Shown here: positions 40,689 to 49,118 of the stretch, piece by piece
Layout of the letters: the number at the start of each line of letters is the position of its first letter
Position numbering within the stretch: position 1 is the first letter of the stretch
NCBI RefSeq assembly: GCF_018130245.1
Contig: NZ_JAFCKP010000002.1
Location: 496,001-560,000, forward strand
Reading direction: 5' to 3'
Source: Bradyrhizobium sp. SZCCT0231
GTDB taxonomy: Bacteria > Pseudomonadota > Alphaproteobacteria > Rhizobiales > Xanthobacteraceae
DNA: 64,000 bases
Notes under the pieces: model-generated
The model's database searches: none
Told to the model about the DNA's origin: nothing
Seen by the model: only the letters and a program-made list of their open reading frames with translations
Made by a program: the position numbers and the translations under genes

Positions 40689-40857
40689 GATTGGAGATGT
40701 CGGCAACGAACGGAAACAATGCGCTCGAAATGCCACAGCAAGGGCGGGCAGGCCCATGGCACAGGTTATGGCAGGCCGAGACCGGGCGACTGTGGCAGTC
40801 CCGATGACGCCCTGGCCGCGAAGGGCACACAAGCAGCGTCCCGAACCTGCGCGTTCC

Positions 40858-41265
40858 TCACGTCTTGCGGCGGGTCCAGCTGTCCTGGGGCTCGTCGGCC
40901 CATGCGGTGCCAAGACCAAGCATCGTGATCCAGGTTTCGGCCAGCTTGCCGCCCTCGATACGATAGCTCTGCATTCCGGCGCGGCTGCGCTTCTGGCCGG
41001 TCGCGGGATCGGGCCATACGAATGCAAATCGGAACCACGCGCGGTCGATCGCGAAGGAATGATCATACACCACGACGCGGATTCCGGGCCGGTCCCGATG
41101 CACGCTCTGCAATTCCACAGCATACTCGTCCCGGCCGACGGTCCGGTCGCCTCTCTCATCGTGACGGATGTATTGCGATCCCACGCAGTCCGGGATCAGG
41201 TCAAATCGGCCCTCGTGCCAAACCTGCTCCCAACGATCGAACAGAGCGCGTATGCTATCAGTCAT
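40858..41265 (-). CDS. SnoaL-like (NTF2-fold) protein
   Basis: Protein of 135 residues: MTDSIRALFDRWEQVWHEGR, LIPDCVGSQYIRHDERGDRT, then AWFRFAFVWPDP and GMQSYRIEGGKLAETWITML. This is the pattern of SnoaL-like ester cyclases and ketosteroid-isomerase-type proteins. The start at 41265 is preceded by GGGGA at short spacing. No second gene of a polyketide or steroid pathway is near, so the ligand is unknown. It is a second SnoaL-type protein in the window, unlike the one at 15643 in composition. Confidence 0.75.
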   Translation of the reverse strand: MTDSIRALFDRWEQVWHEGRFDLIPDCVGSQYIRHDERGDRTVGRDEYAVELQSVHRDRPGIRVVVYDHSFAIDRAWFRFAFVWPDPATGQKRSRAGMQSYRIEGGKLAETWITMLGLGTAWADEPQDSWTRRKT

Positions 41266-41389
41266 GGGGTCCCCGAAATGAACTCGGTGCGACACTGCGC
41301 GCTTCGCTGCAAATTTCTTGCCGAACTGCAGGTTTGCAGCGATTTGCGGGAGAGCCGGCTGATAGTCACGTAGCTTCGACGTGATCCTT

Positions 41390-41461
41390 GTAGCTCGGAT
41401 GGAGCGACAGCGTAATCCGGGGGCGCTGTCCCCGCATTCCGCGTTGCTCCATGCGGGCTAC
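41390..41461. repeat. REP-like palindrome 'GTAGC(C/T)CGGATGGAGCG', copy 1
   Basis: GTAGCTCGGATGGAGCGACA at the left and TTGCTCCATGCGGGCTAC at the right form an imperfect hairpin of about 72 bases. A full second copy is at 42745 and a half copy at 54629. It lies in the 289-base gap upstream of the alcohol dehydrogenase, which otherwise shows no gene. Confidence 0.8.
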
Positions 41462-41554
41462 GAGGCTGTCCGCTTGGCACGACCGCGTATCTCACATACG
41501 CTTCGCCTCAGCCCGCACCACCAATCATAACAGACGGGCAGCGAGGACACACTC

Positions 41555-42706
41555 ATGGAGCAAATCCGCGTCTGCACCCACGCAGGGCCGGGCTCGGAGC
41601 CCGTCATCCGCACCGTGCCATGGCCGAAGATCGGCCGCAAAGCCGCGCTGATCAAGGTCGGCGCCTGCGGGGTCTGCGGTACTGATCTGCATATTCTGAA
41701 AGGTCATTGGCCGAAGCCGCTGCCCTGGCCGTTCACGCTTGGTCACGAGCTCGGCGGCGTCATCGTCGAATGCGGCGACGAGTTCACCGAGGATTTCATG
41801 AGCAAGCCGCTGACGGTCGGCTCGAAGGTGATGATCCCGCCGCTGATGCCGTGCGGACGCTGCTACTACTGCATCCATTATCCTGAGACCGCGAACAAAT
41901 GCCTGACGCCGGTCTACTACGGCCGCTATCTCGGGTTCGACAAGGCGCCGCACCTGTGGGGCGGATGGGCCGAGTATGTCTATGTCGATCTCGACATGCT
42001 GCCGGGCACCAAGATCTACAAGCTGCCCGATGACATGTCGCTGCGGCTGGGGGCGCTGTCCGAGCCGCTGACGTCCTGCATCCGCGCCTTCAATCGCGCG
42101 ACCCGCGCCGGCGGCTTCAGCTGGGGCGACACCGTGGTGATCCAGGGCTCCGGCCCGATCGGCATTCTCGCGGTCGCCGCCGCGAGGGAGATGGGGGCAG
42201 GGCGCGTCGTCTGCGTCGGCGCGCCGGAGGAGCCGCGGCTCAAGCTGGCGCGCGAATTCGGCGCGGAGGCGACGGTGAACATCGAGGAGCTGAAGTTACC
42301 GCAGGATCGCATCGACCGCGTGCGGAAAATCGTCGGCGGCTTCGGCGCCGATCTCGTGATGGATTGCTCGGGCCATCCCTCGGCCGGCCCCGAGGGCATC
42401 GAGATGCTGCGCGATGGCGGCACCTATGTCGAGATGGGCCAGTTCACCGACGCCGGCTCGATCGACACCTCCTGGCACCGCATCTGCACCAAGGATCTCA
42501 ACGTGCTGGGATCCTGGGGCTTCACCGGCAACGATCTGCCGCTCGGCGTCGACATGCTCTACCGCACGCGTGACAAATATCCTTGGGCGAAGATGCAGAC
42601 GATCTATCCGTTCACCGAAGCGGGCGTCGCACAGGCGGTGAAGGACGCGATGGCAATGAAGACGGTGAAGTCGACCATCGTGCCGTGGCCGGAGCTGGTG
42701 GAATAG
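41555..42706 (+). CDS. Zinc-dependent alcohol dehydrogenase (MDR family)
   Basis: Medium-chain dehydrogenase of 383 residues. The catalytic zinc motif is GACGVCGTDLHIL followed by TLGHELGGVI (GHE). The structural zinc lobe has four cysteines in PCGRCYYCIHYPETANKC. The NAD(P)-binding Rossmann turn is VVIQGSGPIGILAVAAA. Length is normal. The gene is flanked by palindromic repeats on both sides, so it is transcribed alone. Substrate unknown; the family includes sorbitol-, threonine- and aryl-alcohol dehydrogenases. Confidence 0.9.
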   Translation: MEQIRVCTHAGPGSEPVIRTVPWPKIGRKAALIKVGACGVCGTDLHILKGHWPKPLPWPFTLGHELGGVIVECGDEFTEDFMSKPLTVGSKVMIPPLMPCGRCYYCIHYPETANKCLTPVYYGRYLGFDKAPHLWGGWAEYVYVDLDMLPGTKIYKLPDDMSLRLGALSEPLTSCIRAFNRATRAGGFSWGDTVVIQGSGPIGILAVAAAREMGAGRVVCVGAPEEPRLKLAREFGAEATVNIEELKLPQDRIDRVRKIVGGFGADLVMDCSGHPSAGPEGIEMLRDGGTYVEMGQFTDAGSIDTSWHRICTKDLNVLGSWGFTGNDLPLGVDMLYRTRDKYPWAKMQTIYPFTEAGVAQAVKDAMAMKTVKSTIVPWPELVE

Positions 42707-42744
42707 ACAATGCCGTCCGCGCCTCACGATATTTTGCGAGTTTT

Positions 42745-42822
42745 GTAGCCCGGATGGAGCGAAGCGCAATCCGGGATTCTCGCCCGCGATCCCCGTATTC
42801 CGCTACGCTCCATACGGGCTAC
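42745..42822. repeat. REP-like palindrome 'GTAGCCCGGATGGAGCG', copy 2
   Basis: GTAGCCCGGATGGAGCGAAG at the left and GCTACGCTCCATACGGGCTA at the right pair as a long hairpin. It stands 38 bases after the dehydrogenase stop and 26 bases before the VOC gene, so it may act at the transcript end. Confidence 0.85.
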
Positions 42823-42848
42823 GAGTCGGAGTTTGGATCAATGACGAA

Positions 42849-43271
42849 ATGACAGACCGGCAGACACCTAGCCAGCACGCCCGCTCCCCCTTCCAGGCCA
42901 TCCGCGCGATCGACTACACCGTCATCTTCGTGCGCGACATGGCCGCGATGCGCCGCTTCTACGAGGACGTGCTCGCCTTTCCGCTCTTTCGCGAGCTGTC
43001 GCCGAACTGGATCGAGTATGGCCTCGGCAGCAACACGCTGGCGCTGGCAAGGCCAAGCCGCACCGCCGGCGATGCACCGACGCCGCCGGGCAGCGCCTCG
43101 CTGCAGTTGGCGTTCAAGGTCTCGGCCGCCGAGGTCGATCAATGCGCCGATGAGTTGCTGCGGCAAGGCGTGGCGCTGCTGTCGCCGCCGACGAGCCAGT
43201 CCTTCGGCCACCGCACGTTGTTCTTCCGCGATCCTGACGGCAATCTGCTGGAGATCTACGCGGAGATCTGA
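42849..43271 (+). CDS. VOC family protein (glyoxalase/bleomycin-resistance/dioxygenase fold)
   Basis: Protein of 140 residues with paired beta-alpha-beta-beta-beta modules: AIDYTVIFVRDMAAMRRFYE, VLAFPLFRELSPNWIEYGLG, then VALLSPPTSQSFGHRTLFFR and DPDGNLLEIYAEI. The last block ('DPDGN..E') is the classical VOC metal-binding C-terminus. Members isomerise, cleave or sequester small molecules. The start is only 26 bases after a palindromic repeat. Substrate unknown. Confidence 0.85.
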   Translation: MTDRQTPSQHARSPFQAIRAIDYTVIFVRDMAAMRRFYEDVLAFPLFRELSPNWIEYGLGSNTLALARPSRTAGDAPTPPGSASLQLAFKVSAAEVDQCADELLRQGVALLSPPTSQSFGHRTLFFRDPDGNLLEIYAEI

Positions 43272-43277
43272 GAAATC

Positions 43278-44018
43278 CTATTTGACGTATCCGGACAGCA
43301 TGGCGTGCGCCCAGTCCGGGCGGTTGTTGGCGAGCGCACGTGCCGAGGCGGCCTCCCAGTCGTATTCGAGGGCCAGGAGTTCGACCTGCCAGCCCCTTTT
43401 TCCCTTCGTGAGGATCGCGTAGCGGGCGTGAGGCGAGCGGTGTTCCAGTTTCGCCGCAAAGGGAATGTCCGCGAAGACCGGGCATCCGACGCTCCCGGGA
43501 TTGAGGACCAGACACTCGCGCGGCCCGTGAACGACGGCCTGTCGGTGGCTATGGCCACACAGCACCACGCGCGCCGCCGGCTCGCTCGCAAGGCGTGCCT
43601 CCAGCACGTCGCGGCGTGCCGGCACGAAGCGGCCGTCGTCGAGCGATTCCTCGAGCAGGCACGTCGTATCGTTCTCGGGCGTGCCATGGCAGGCCAGGAT
43701 GCCGTCGTCCAGTCGCAGCTGGGAGGGCAGGCTGTGGAGGGCGCGCCGCTGCTCCGCAGTCAACGCGTTGCGCGCAAACAGACCTGCCGGCGAGAGCTTG
43801 TCGTCTGGAAATTCCTCAATCCAGCGATCATGATTTCCGCGCACGGTCGGCAATGACAGCGACTGGAGTGCTTCGAAAGTTTCCCTTGGCCACAACGGGC
43901 TGGTGACGCAATCGCCGAGGTTGACCGTACGATCGACGCCCCGTGTCTTGATGTCGGCCAGTACCGCCTCCAGCGCAACAAGGTTGCCGTGGATATCGGA
44001 AATGACTGCCAGTCGCAT
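43278..44018 (-). CDS. Metallophosphoesterase family protein
   Basis: Calcineurin-like phosphoesterase of 246 residues with all signature blocks: AVISDIHGNLVALEAV (DxH), VNLGDCVTSPL (GD), TVRGNHDRWIE (GNHD), ILACHGTPEN and VVLCGHSHRQAV (GHSH), then NPGSVGCP. This is the YfcE/'DevR-like' branch acting on phosphodiesters or phosphomonoesters with two metal ions. The ATG at 44018 has GGGGAA about six bases upstream. It is convergent with the VOC gene (6-base gap). Confidence 0.9.
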   Translation of the reverse strand: MRLAVISDIHGNLVALEAVLADIKTRGVDRTVNLGDCVTSPLWPRETFEALQSLSLPTVRGNHDRWIEEFPDDKLSPAGLFARNALTAEQRRALHSLPSQLRLDDGILACHGTPENDTTCLLEESLDDGRFVPARRDVLEARLASEPAARVVLCGHSHRQAVVHGPRECLVLNPGSVGCPVFADIPFAAKLEHRSPHARYAILTKGKRGWQVELLALEYDWEAASARALANNRPDWAHAMLSGYVK

Positions 44019-44294
44019 CGTTGTTCCCCGTATACTCAGACCTGAACGTGGCTCGGCTGCCGGCCGACTCCTTCGCTCGGAGGAGGTTAATCGAGGCGGT
44101 CGCAAAAATCCCCTGCAACCTTCAGGCGCGGTTCTCTCCCGAAAGCCATGCATCAAAGGCATGGTGATTTCCGGGCGCTTGGCGTAAAGAGCGCCCAGAT
44201 CAAATCAGCGTGCGGCCGGGCCGTTTGCCGCGCACGCAGCTCAGGTCCGCAGGATCACTGTTCCGCGCCTGAAATAACCAAGGTTCTCCATCCC

Positions 44295-46229
44295 GTGTCT
44301 TTTCCGGCCCTGACCCCGCCGCTCGCCCGCGCTTTGGCCGAGCGGAACTATGATTCATTGACCCCTGTCCAGCTCGCGGTGCTCGCCCATGAGGCCGCCG
44401 GCCGCGACCTCCTGGTGTCGGCCCAGACCGGCTCCGGCAAGACCGTCGCTTACGGATTGGCCATCGCCAAGAATCTTCTCGATGATGCCGAGCAGTTCGG
44501 AGCTGCGGCAGCGCCGCTCGCCTTGATCGTGGCGCCGACCCGCGAGCTCGCGCTTCAGGTTCAGCGCGAGCTGGCCTGGCTCTACGGGCATGCGGGCGGG
44601 CGCGTCGTCTCCTGCGTTGGCGGCATGGATCCGCGCCGCGAGCAGCGCGAGCTGGCCGCCGGCGCCCACATCGTCGTCGGCACGCCCGGACGGCTCTGCG
44701 ATCATTTGCGCCGCGGCCGTCTCGACATCTCCGAATTGACCGCCGTCGTGCTCGACGAGGCCGACGAGATGCTCAATCTCGGCTTTCGCGAGGACATGGA
44801 ATTCATCCTCGAGACCACGCCGGAGACGCGCCGCACTTTGCTGTTCTCGGCGACCTTTCCGCGCGGCATCGTCGCGCTGGCGCGGCAGTATCAGCGCGAC
44901 GCGTACCGGATCGAGGTCGCCGGTGACGAAGGCGGCCACGCCGATATCGAATACCGCGCGATCCGCATCGCGCCCGCCGACGTCGAGCATGCCGTCGTCA
45001 ACGTGCTGCGCTTCTACGAGGCGCCGAGCGCGCTGGTGTTTTGCAGCACGCGCGATGCCGTCAGGCACTTGCAGGCCGCGCTCCTGGAACGCGGTTTCTC
45101 TGTGGTCGCGCTATCGGGCGAGTTGACGCAGAACGAGCGCACCCTGGCGCTGCAATCGCTGCGGGACGGACGCGCCCGCGTCTGCGTCGCGACCGACGTC
45201 GCCGCCCGCGGCATCGATCTGCCGAGCCTCGACCTCGTCATTCATGCCGATTTGCCCAACGACGCCGAGGTCATGCAGCATCGCTCGGGCCGCACCGGGC
45301 GCGCGGGCCGCAAGGGGACGAGCGTCCTGCTGGTGCCGCCCGCACGTCGGCGGCGTGCCGAGCTGCTGCTCAATCTTTCGGGCATCGACGCGGTCTGGGG
45401 CACCGCACCGCAGGCGGATGAAATCCGCAAGCTCGATCACGAGCGCATGAAGGACGTGCTGTTCACCGAGGAGACGACGGCCGACGATCTGGTGCTGGCG
45501 CAGGCGCTCTTGGCCGAGCGCTCGCCCGAGGATATCGCCGCGGCGCTGGCGCGGCTCTATCGCGCGCGGCTGCCCTCGCCCGAGGACATCATCGATCCGG
45601 GCGAGCGGACCGGCCGGCCGCGCGACGAGCGCGGCCGCGACAGGTATGAAGGTGGCGACGACCGACCGGCCAAGCCCCGATCGAAGTCGGGGAAAGCGTC
45701 GTCCAAGCACGGCATGGCGGACGCGAGCGTCTGGTTCCGCGCCGCGATCGGGCGGCGCAAGAATGCGGAGGCGCGCTGGCTGCTGCCGATGATCTGCCGC
45801 CGCGGCGGCATCGACAAGCGCGACATCGGCGCCATCAAGATCATGGACACCACCACCGAGTTCGAGATTTCCGAGCGGGTCGCGGAGTCGTTCGCCGCCA
45901 AGATCAAGCGTCCGGACAAGGAAGACAGCATTCGGATCGAGCCGATGACGGATGCGCCCCGCCGGCCGGAAGCGTCGGAGGAGCGCCCTCGCGCGCCCCG
46001 GCGCGAGGCCGGCGATCACCGTGAACAGCGGGACGATCGCCCGCGCGAGGCAAGTGGATTCAAGCCACGCAGCAAACCTCACGGCGAGCACGCGCCGAAA
46101 TTCGGCGATGCTCCTTCTTTCGGAAAGAAGAAGCACAAGAGCAGGCCGGCCCACGCAGAGCCGTCGGTCACGCCCTGGCCGGCGAAGGGCGCGTCGGGAA
46201 AAAAGGCAAAGAAGAAACGGCGGGGTTGA
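44295..46229 (+). CDS. DEAD-box ATP-dependent RNA helicase with DbpA-type RNA-binding domain
   Basis: RNA helicase of about 644 residues that remodels RNA duplexes, likely in ribosome assembly or mRNA decay. N-terminal Q-motif LAERNYDSLTPVQ; motif I SAQTGSGKT (about 42-50), PTRELALQV, motif II LDEADEM, motif III LLFSATFP; C-terminal RecA lobe with VFCSTRDAV, ATDVAARGIDLP and HRSGRTGRAG. A DbpA-type domain follows (about 477-550, WFRAAIGRRKNAEARWLLPM) and a basic, disordered tail. The GTG at 44295 starts just before the Q motif; the open frame reaches 44148. The upstream leader has a hairpin (44173-44196). The stop codon lies inside a perfect 16-base hairpin. Confidence 0.93.
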   Translation: MSFPALTPPLARALAERNYDSLTPVQLAVLAHEAAGRDLLVSAQTGSGKTVAYGLAIAKNLLDDAEQFGAAAAPLALIVAPTRELALQVQRELAWLYGHAGGRVVSCVGGMDPRREQRELAAGAHIVVGTPGRLCDHLRRGRLDISELTAVVLDEADEMLNLGFREDMEFILETTPETRRTLLFSATFPRGIVALARQYQRDAYRIEVAGDEGGHADIEYRAIRIAPADVEHAVVNVLRFYEAPSALVFCSTRDAVRHLQAALLERGFSVVALSGELTQNERTLALQSLRDGRARVCVATDVAARGIDLPSLDLVIHADLPNDAEVMQHRSGRTGRAGRKGTSVLLVPPARRRRAELLLNLSGIDAVWGTAPQADEIRKLDHERMKDVLFTEETTADDLVLAQALLAERSPEDIAAALARLYRARLPSPEDIIDPGERTGRPRDERGRDRYEGGDDRPAKPRSKSGKASSKHGMADASVWFRAAIGRRKNAEARWLLPMICRRGGIDKRDIGAIKIMDTTTEFEISERVAESFAAKIKRPDKEDSIRIEPMTDAPRRPEASEERPRAPRREAGDHREQRDDRPREASGFKPRSKPHGEHAPKFGDAPSFGKKKHKSRPAHAEPSVTPWPAKGASGKKAKKKRRG

Positions 46230-46252
46230 TCGGTCGCCGATCAACCCCGCCG
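46218..46252 (+). terminator. Perfect 16-bp hairpin overlapping the helicase stop codon
   Basis: Arms 46218-46233 and 46237-46252 are perfectly complementary with a TCG loop. The stop codon (46227-46229) is inside the left arm. No T-tract follows, so it may be a pausing or 3'-end-stabilising structure rather than a classical terminator. Confidence 0.6.
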
Positions 46253-46305
46253 GCAATGACGCCGCCGGATTGCACCGGCGCCATCATCTGAAGAGTCAGG
46301 CGAGC

Positions 46306-46602
46306 TCAGCGGCCACCGCCGCCACCACCGCCACCTCCGCCGCCACCACCACCACCGGCATCACGCATCGACGAGCTGTAGCGGGGATCGGTCTGCTTCA
46401 TGTAGGTGGGCGAGGTGTCGCGATGGATTACGGTGGTCGGTTTTCTGCCGACGTTCGGCGTCTCGATCAGGACGCCGCAGCCTTCGAAAAAGGCGGTGTC
46501 GCAGCCATAGGTGCGGTACTGCGCCGCGTTGGCGCCGGTCGCGGTGAACGCGGCCGTCGCAACGCATGCAAGAAGAGCAACTTTCGACAATGTGAGTTTC
46601 AT
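46306..46602 (-). CDS. Small exported protein with polyglycine C-terminus
   Basis: Protein of 98 residues: signal peptide (KVALLACVATAAFTATGANA), a short mature domain with two cysteines (YGCDTAFFEGCGVLIETP), then RDTSPTYMKQTDPRYSSSMR and a tail of 15 consecutive glycines ending in Arg. The ATG at 46602 is used because GGAGA lies six bases upstream; an ATG two codons earlier is possible. The Gly tract is built of GGN codons and may vary in length. Function unknown. Confidence 0.68.
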   Translation of the reverse strand: MKLTLSKVALLACVATAAFTATGANAAQYRTYGCDTAFFEGCGVLIETPNVGRKPTTVIHRDTSPTYMKQTDPRYSSSMRDAGGGGGGGGGGGGGGGR

Positions 46603-46729
46603 GGACATTCTCCAGCCTCGGTTCGGCGAGACCGGAACGGCTCGCACATCGCTTCGACGGAGGCTGATCCAAGTCGGTTCGAGACGGCGGTTTCACGCCC
46701 GCGTGAGCCGGGGCAGTCGGGGAGGGACG

Positions 46730-47236
46730 TTACGCCGCAGCGAGGTCGCGCAGCATATAGGTCGCGCCTTTGCCGTAGGAGGCGAGCTTCGCGCGCAGTT
46801 CCGCATCCGCGGTGACGGCTCGAAAGCCAAGATGTTCCCACAGCGGCCACGTGGCGTAGACCGAGACCAGTGCGAGCACCGTGATGCCGGATGAGCGCGC
46901 GAGCTGTTCGATGTCAGCGATATATGCGCGCAGAACGCCGCCTCGAAAATCGGGCAATATGGCGACGTCGTGGACGTAGAGGCAATCCGCATCGTCAGGC
47001 AGTCGTGCGAGCAAGTCGCCGAGCGGCGGGATCCGGTGCTGCTTCCAGGGATGCGAAAGCCCGTAGCCGGCGATCTCGTCGTCGCCGGCAAGCACGCGGC
47101 ATCCATCGGGATAGAGCCGCATCTTCTCGGCGAACACCTCCAGGCTTTCGGGAAGATCGGGATGAATCCGTGCCGCGATCGCGCCGATCGCGGGCAGGTC
47201 GAATGCGTGCGCGGGACGCCAATGCGGCTTGCTCAT
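46730..47236 (-). CDS. GNAT family N-acetyltransferase
   Basis: Acetyltransferase of 168 residues: N-terminal WRPAHAFDLPAIGAIAARIH, central strand CLYVHDVAILPDFRGGVLRA (acetyl-CoA-binding 'LPDFRG' loop), helix YIADIEQLARSSGITVLALV and C-terminal WPLWEHLGFRAV. The pattern is full length. Neighbours on the same strand are unrelated. Substrate unknown; small-molecule or protein N-acetylation are both possible. Confidence 0.85.
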   Translation of the reverse strand: MSKPHWRPAHAFDLPAIGAIAARIHPDLPESLEVFAEKMRLYPDGCRVLAGDDEIAGYGLSHPWKQHRIPPLGDLLARLPDDADCLYVHDVAILPDFRGGVLRAYIADIEQLARSSGITVLALVSVYATWPLWEHLGFRAVTADAELRAKLASYGKGATYMLRDLAAA

Positions 47237-47382
47237 CTCGATCCGTGGTTCCGTTTCACATCATCCAGTTTATTCCGCTGCGTCGAGGCGCGCAGCGAAA
47301 AATATCTTTGCCGCCATCCCAGGAATACAATGCTTTGCGCGGCGTCCTACCCATGCAAGCCAATTGCATGACAGGAGAACCC

Positions 47383-47769
47383 ATGACGTCCTCGATCCGC
47401 CTCGTGCTCACGGTCGCGCTCTCGCTCGCGATCGTTCCCGCCGCCTTCGCCGCGCAGCCGACCAAGACCGGCAAGACCGACAAGGGCAACGTGCTCACCG
47501 ATGCCAAGGGCATGACGCTCTACACCTTCGACAAGGACATGGACGGCAAGTCCGCCTGCAACGGTCCATGCGCGACGAACTGGCCGGTGCTGAAAGCCGA
47601 GGCGAGCGACACCGCCGGCGACGGCTACACCATCATCACGCGCGACGACGGCTCCAAGCAATGGGCCTACAAGGGCAAGCCGCTCTACACCTTCGCCAAG
47701 GACCAGAAGCCCGGCGACATCACCGGCGACGGTTTTCTGAACGGCGCCTGGCATCTGGCGATGCCGTAA
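47383..47769 (+). CDS. Secreted repeat protein (COG4315/PF03640 type)
   Basis: Exported protein of 128 residues: signal peptide (LVLTVALSLAIVPAAFAAQP), then two copies of a short repeat: GNVLTDAKGMTLYTFDKDMD with SACNGPCATNWPVL, and GSKQWAYKGKPLYTFAKDQK with GDGFLNGAWHLA. This is the 'secreted repeat of unknown function' family, which often carries two conserved Cys and the LYTF motif, as here. AGGAGA precedes the ATG at 47383. Role unknown. Confidence 0.88.
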   Translation: MTSSIRLVLTVALSLAIVPAAFAAQPTKTGKTDKGNVLTDAKGMTLYTFDKDMDGKSACNGPCATNWPVLKAEASDTAGDGYTIITRDDGSKQWAYKGKPLYTFAKDQKPGDITGDGFLNGAWHLAMP

Positions 47770-47823
47770 CGGCGCATCGTGCGCCGGCCGTTGAATGCCG
47801 ACAGCCGGCGCACGGCCGTGCCG

Positions 47824-48957
47824 TCATCTCGGATATTCCACCTGCATCGCGACGAAGTCGGCCGTGCGCGCCCCGTAGCGTGCATCGATGGCGTCCAGCG
47901 CCCGGTCCAGCGCTCGCGCCGGCGGCAGGTCGACGGCGGCCGGCGGCGTCAGCTTTGCCGGCCAGCCGGCCGCGACCTCGTCCGGCAGGATGCGAAGACC
48001 GCCGCGGCTGGTCTTCGCCTCTGCCGTGGCCGCGAAGGTGAGGGCACGCGAGCGATAGGTGCGCGACCACGCATCGGCGACCAGCGCAAGCGGCACCTCG
48101 TCGACATCAGGCATCAGCGCGATGCCGAGTTGCTCGCGGTTCCAGAATGCAAGCGTGTTGGCGATCGCGGTCAGCGCAAAGGGGCGCGTGAACCGGAACG
48201 CCTCGCTGCGGTGGCGCGCATCCCATTCCGCAAGTCCGATCTCCTGGGCGACCGCCTCCGCCTTGGCACGTCCGGCGATGGCCTCGAGCAGGGTCAGGGC
48301 CATCGGCATCGATGCGGTGATGCCGGTCGTCGTCGCAACGCCGCGGTCGACCACCAGCCGGCGATCCGCGACATAGCGGATCGCAGAATGCTTTTGCAGG
48401 TCGCGCACCGAATACCAGTGCGTGGTCGCCCGCCGGCCGTCGAGCAGTCCGGCGTTGGCAACGACCTTCGCGCCGACGCAGACGCCAACGATGATCGCAC
48501 CCTTGCTGGCCTGGCTCTTGATCCACTGTAACGCCACGGCATCGTCTTCGCGGCTCATCGCGGGCACGATCACGTAATCGGCGCCGTCGGGATAGGCCGC
48601 ATCGAACTCGGCGATGGTCGCGTGCGGCTGCACTTTCAGCGCGGGATAGAGCGTGACGGGTCCGGGCTGCGTCGCCAATGTGAGGACGTCGGCGACGTCA
48701 GCGCGCGAGAGGATGCCGTATGGCATCAGATAGTCGGTCGTCTCGCTCATGTCGTTGATGCCGACGATGGCGATCAGGGGACGCTTGCGCTTCGGCGGCT
48801 TCAGCGCCGCAAGGGTCGCATCGGTCTCGTCCTTGGATATCGCAGGCGCGGTTCCCGGAGCCGGCGCGCCAGGCAGCAGGAACAACCAGGTTGCGCCGAT
48901 GACCGCCAGCAACGCCACGCAGCCGACGCCACTCAACGCCAGAATGCGCCATGTCAT
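47824..48957 (-). CDS. DJ-1/PfpI family protein with N-terminal membrane anchor
   Basis: Protein of 377 residues: one N-terminal transmembrane helix (SGVGCVALLAVIGATWLFLLP), then a class-I glutamine-amidotransferase-like domain. The domain reads RPLIAIVGINDMSETTDYLM, ADYVIVPAMS, then the nucleophile elbow IIVGVCVGAKVVANAGLLDG with its Cys, then RRATTHWY and RLVVDRGVATTTGITASM. A C-terminal helical region of about 150 residues follows. The layout recalls GlxA/AraC-type regulators whose DNA-binding part is missing. The start at 48957 (MTWRILAL) puts the helix near the N-terminus. Periplasmic function inferred, reaction unknown. Confidence 0.8.
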   Translation of the reverse strand: MTWRILALSGVGCVALLAVIGATWLFLLPGAPAPGTAPAISKDETDATLAALKPPKRKRPLIAIVGINDMSETTDYLMPYGILSRADVADVLTLATQPGPVTLYPALKVQPHATIAEFDAAYPDGADYVIVPAMSREDDAVALQWIKSQASKGAIIVGVCVGAKVVANAGLLDGRRATTHWYSVRDLQKHSAIRYVADRRLVVDRGVATTTGITASMPMALTLLEAIAGRAKAEAVAQEIGLAEWDARHRSEAFRFTRPFALTAIANTLAFWNREQLGIALMPDVDEVPLALVADAWSRTYRSRALTFAATAEAKTSRGGLRILPDEVAAGWPAKLTPPAAVDLPPARALDRALDAIDARYGARTADFVAMQVEYPR

Positions 48958-49118
48958 GATGAGGTCACCCGATCCTCGTTGCTTCACGCGAGGCGGAAGC
49001 TAACTGCTCGCAACGACATCAGGAATGACGCAGATCCGGCAAAAACGGCCATCCGCATGCGTGTTGATATGTCCCGCGGCGAGCTCGTCTCGCGCGATGC
49101 TGTGCGTCGGGCGGGAGA

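Noticed and set aside
46306-46374. GGN-codon run as a CRISPR or tandem DNA repeat array
   Set aside because: It is a simple polyglycine codon tract without spacers. No CRISPR-like repeat-spacer pattern exists anywhere in the window.
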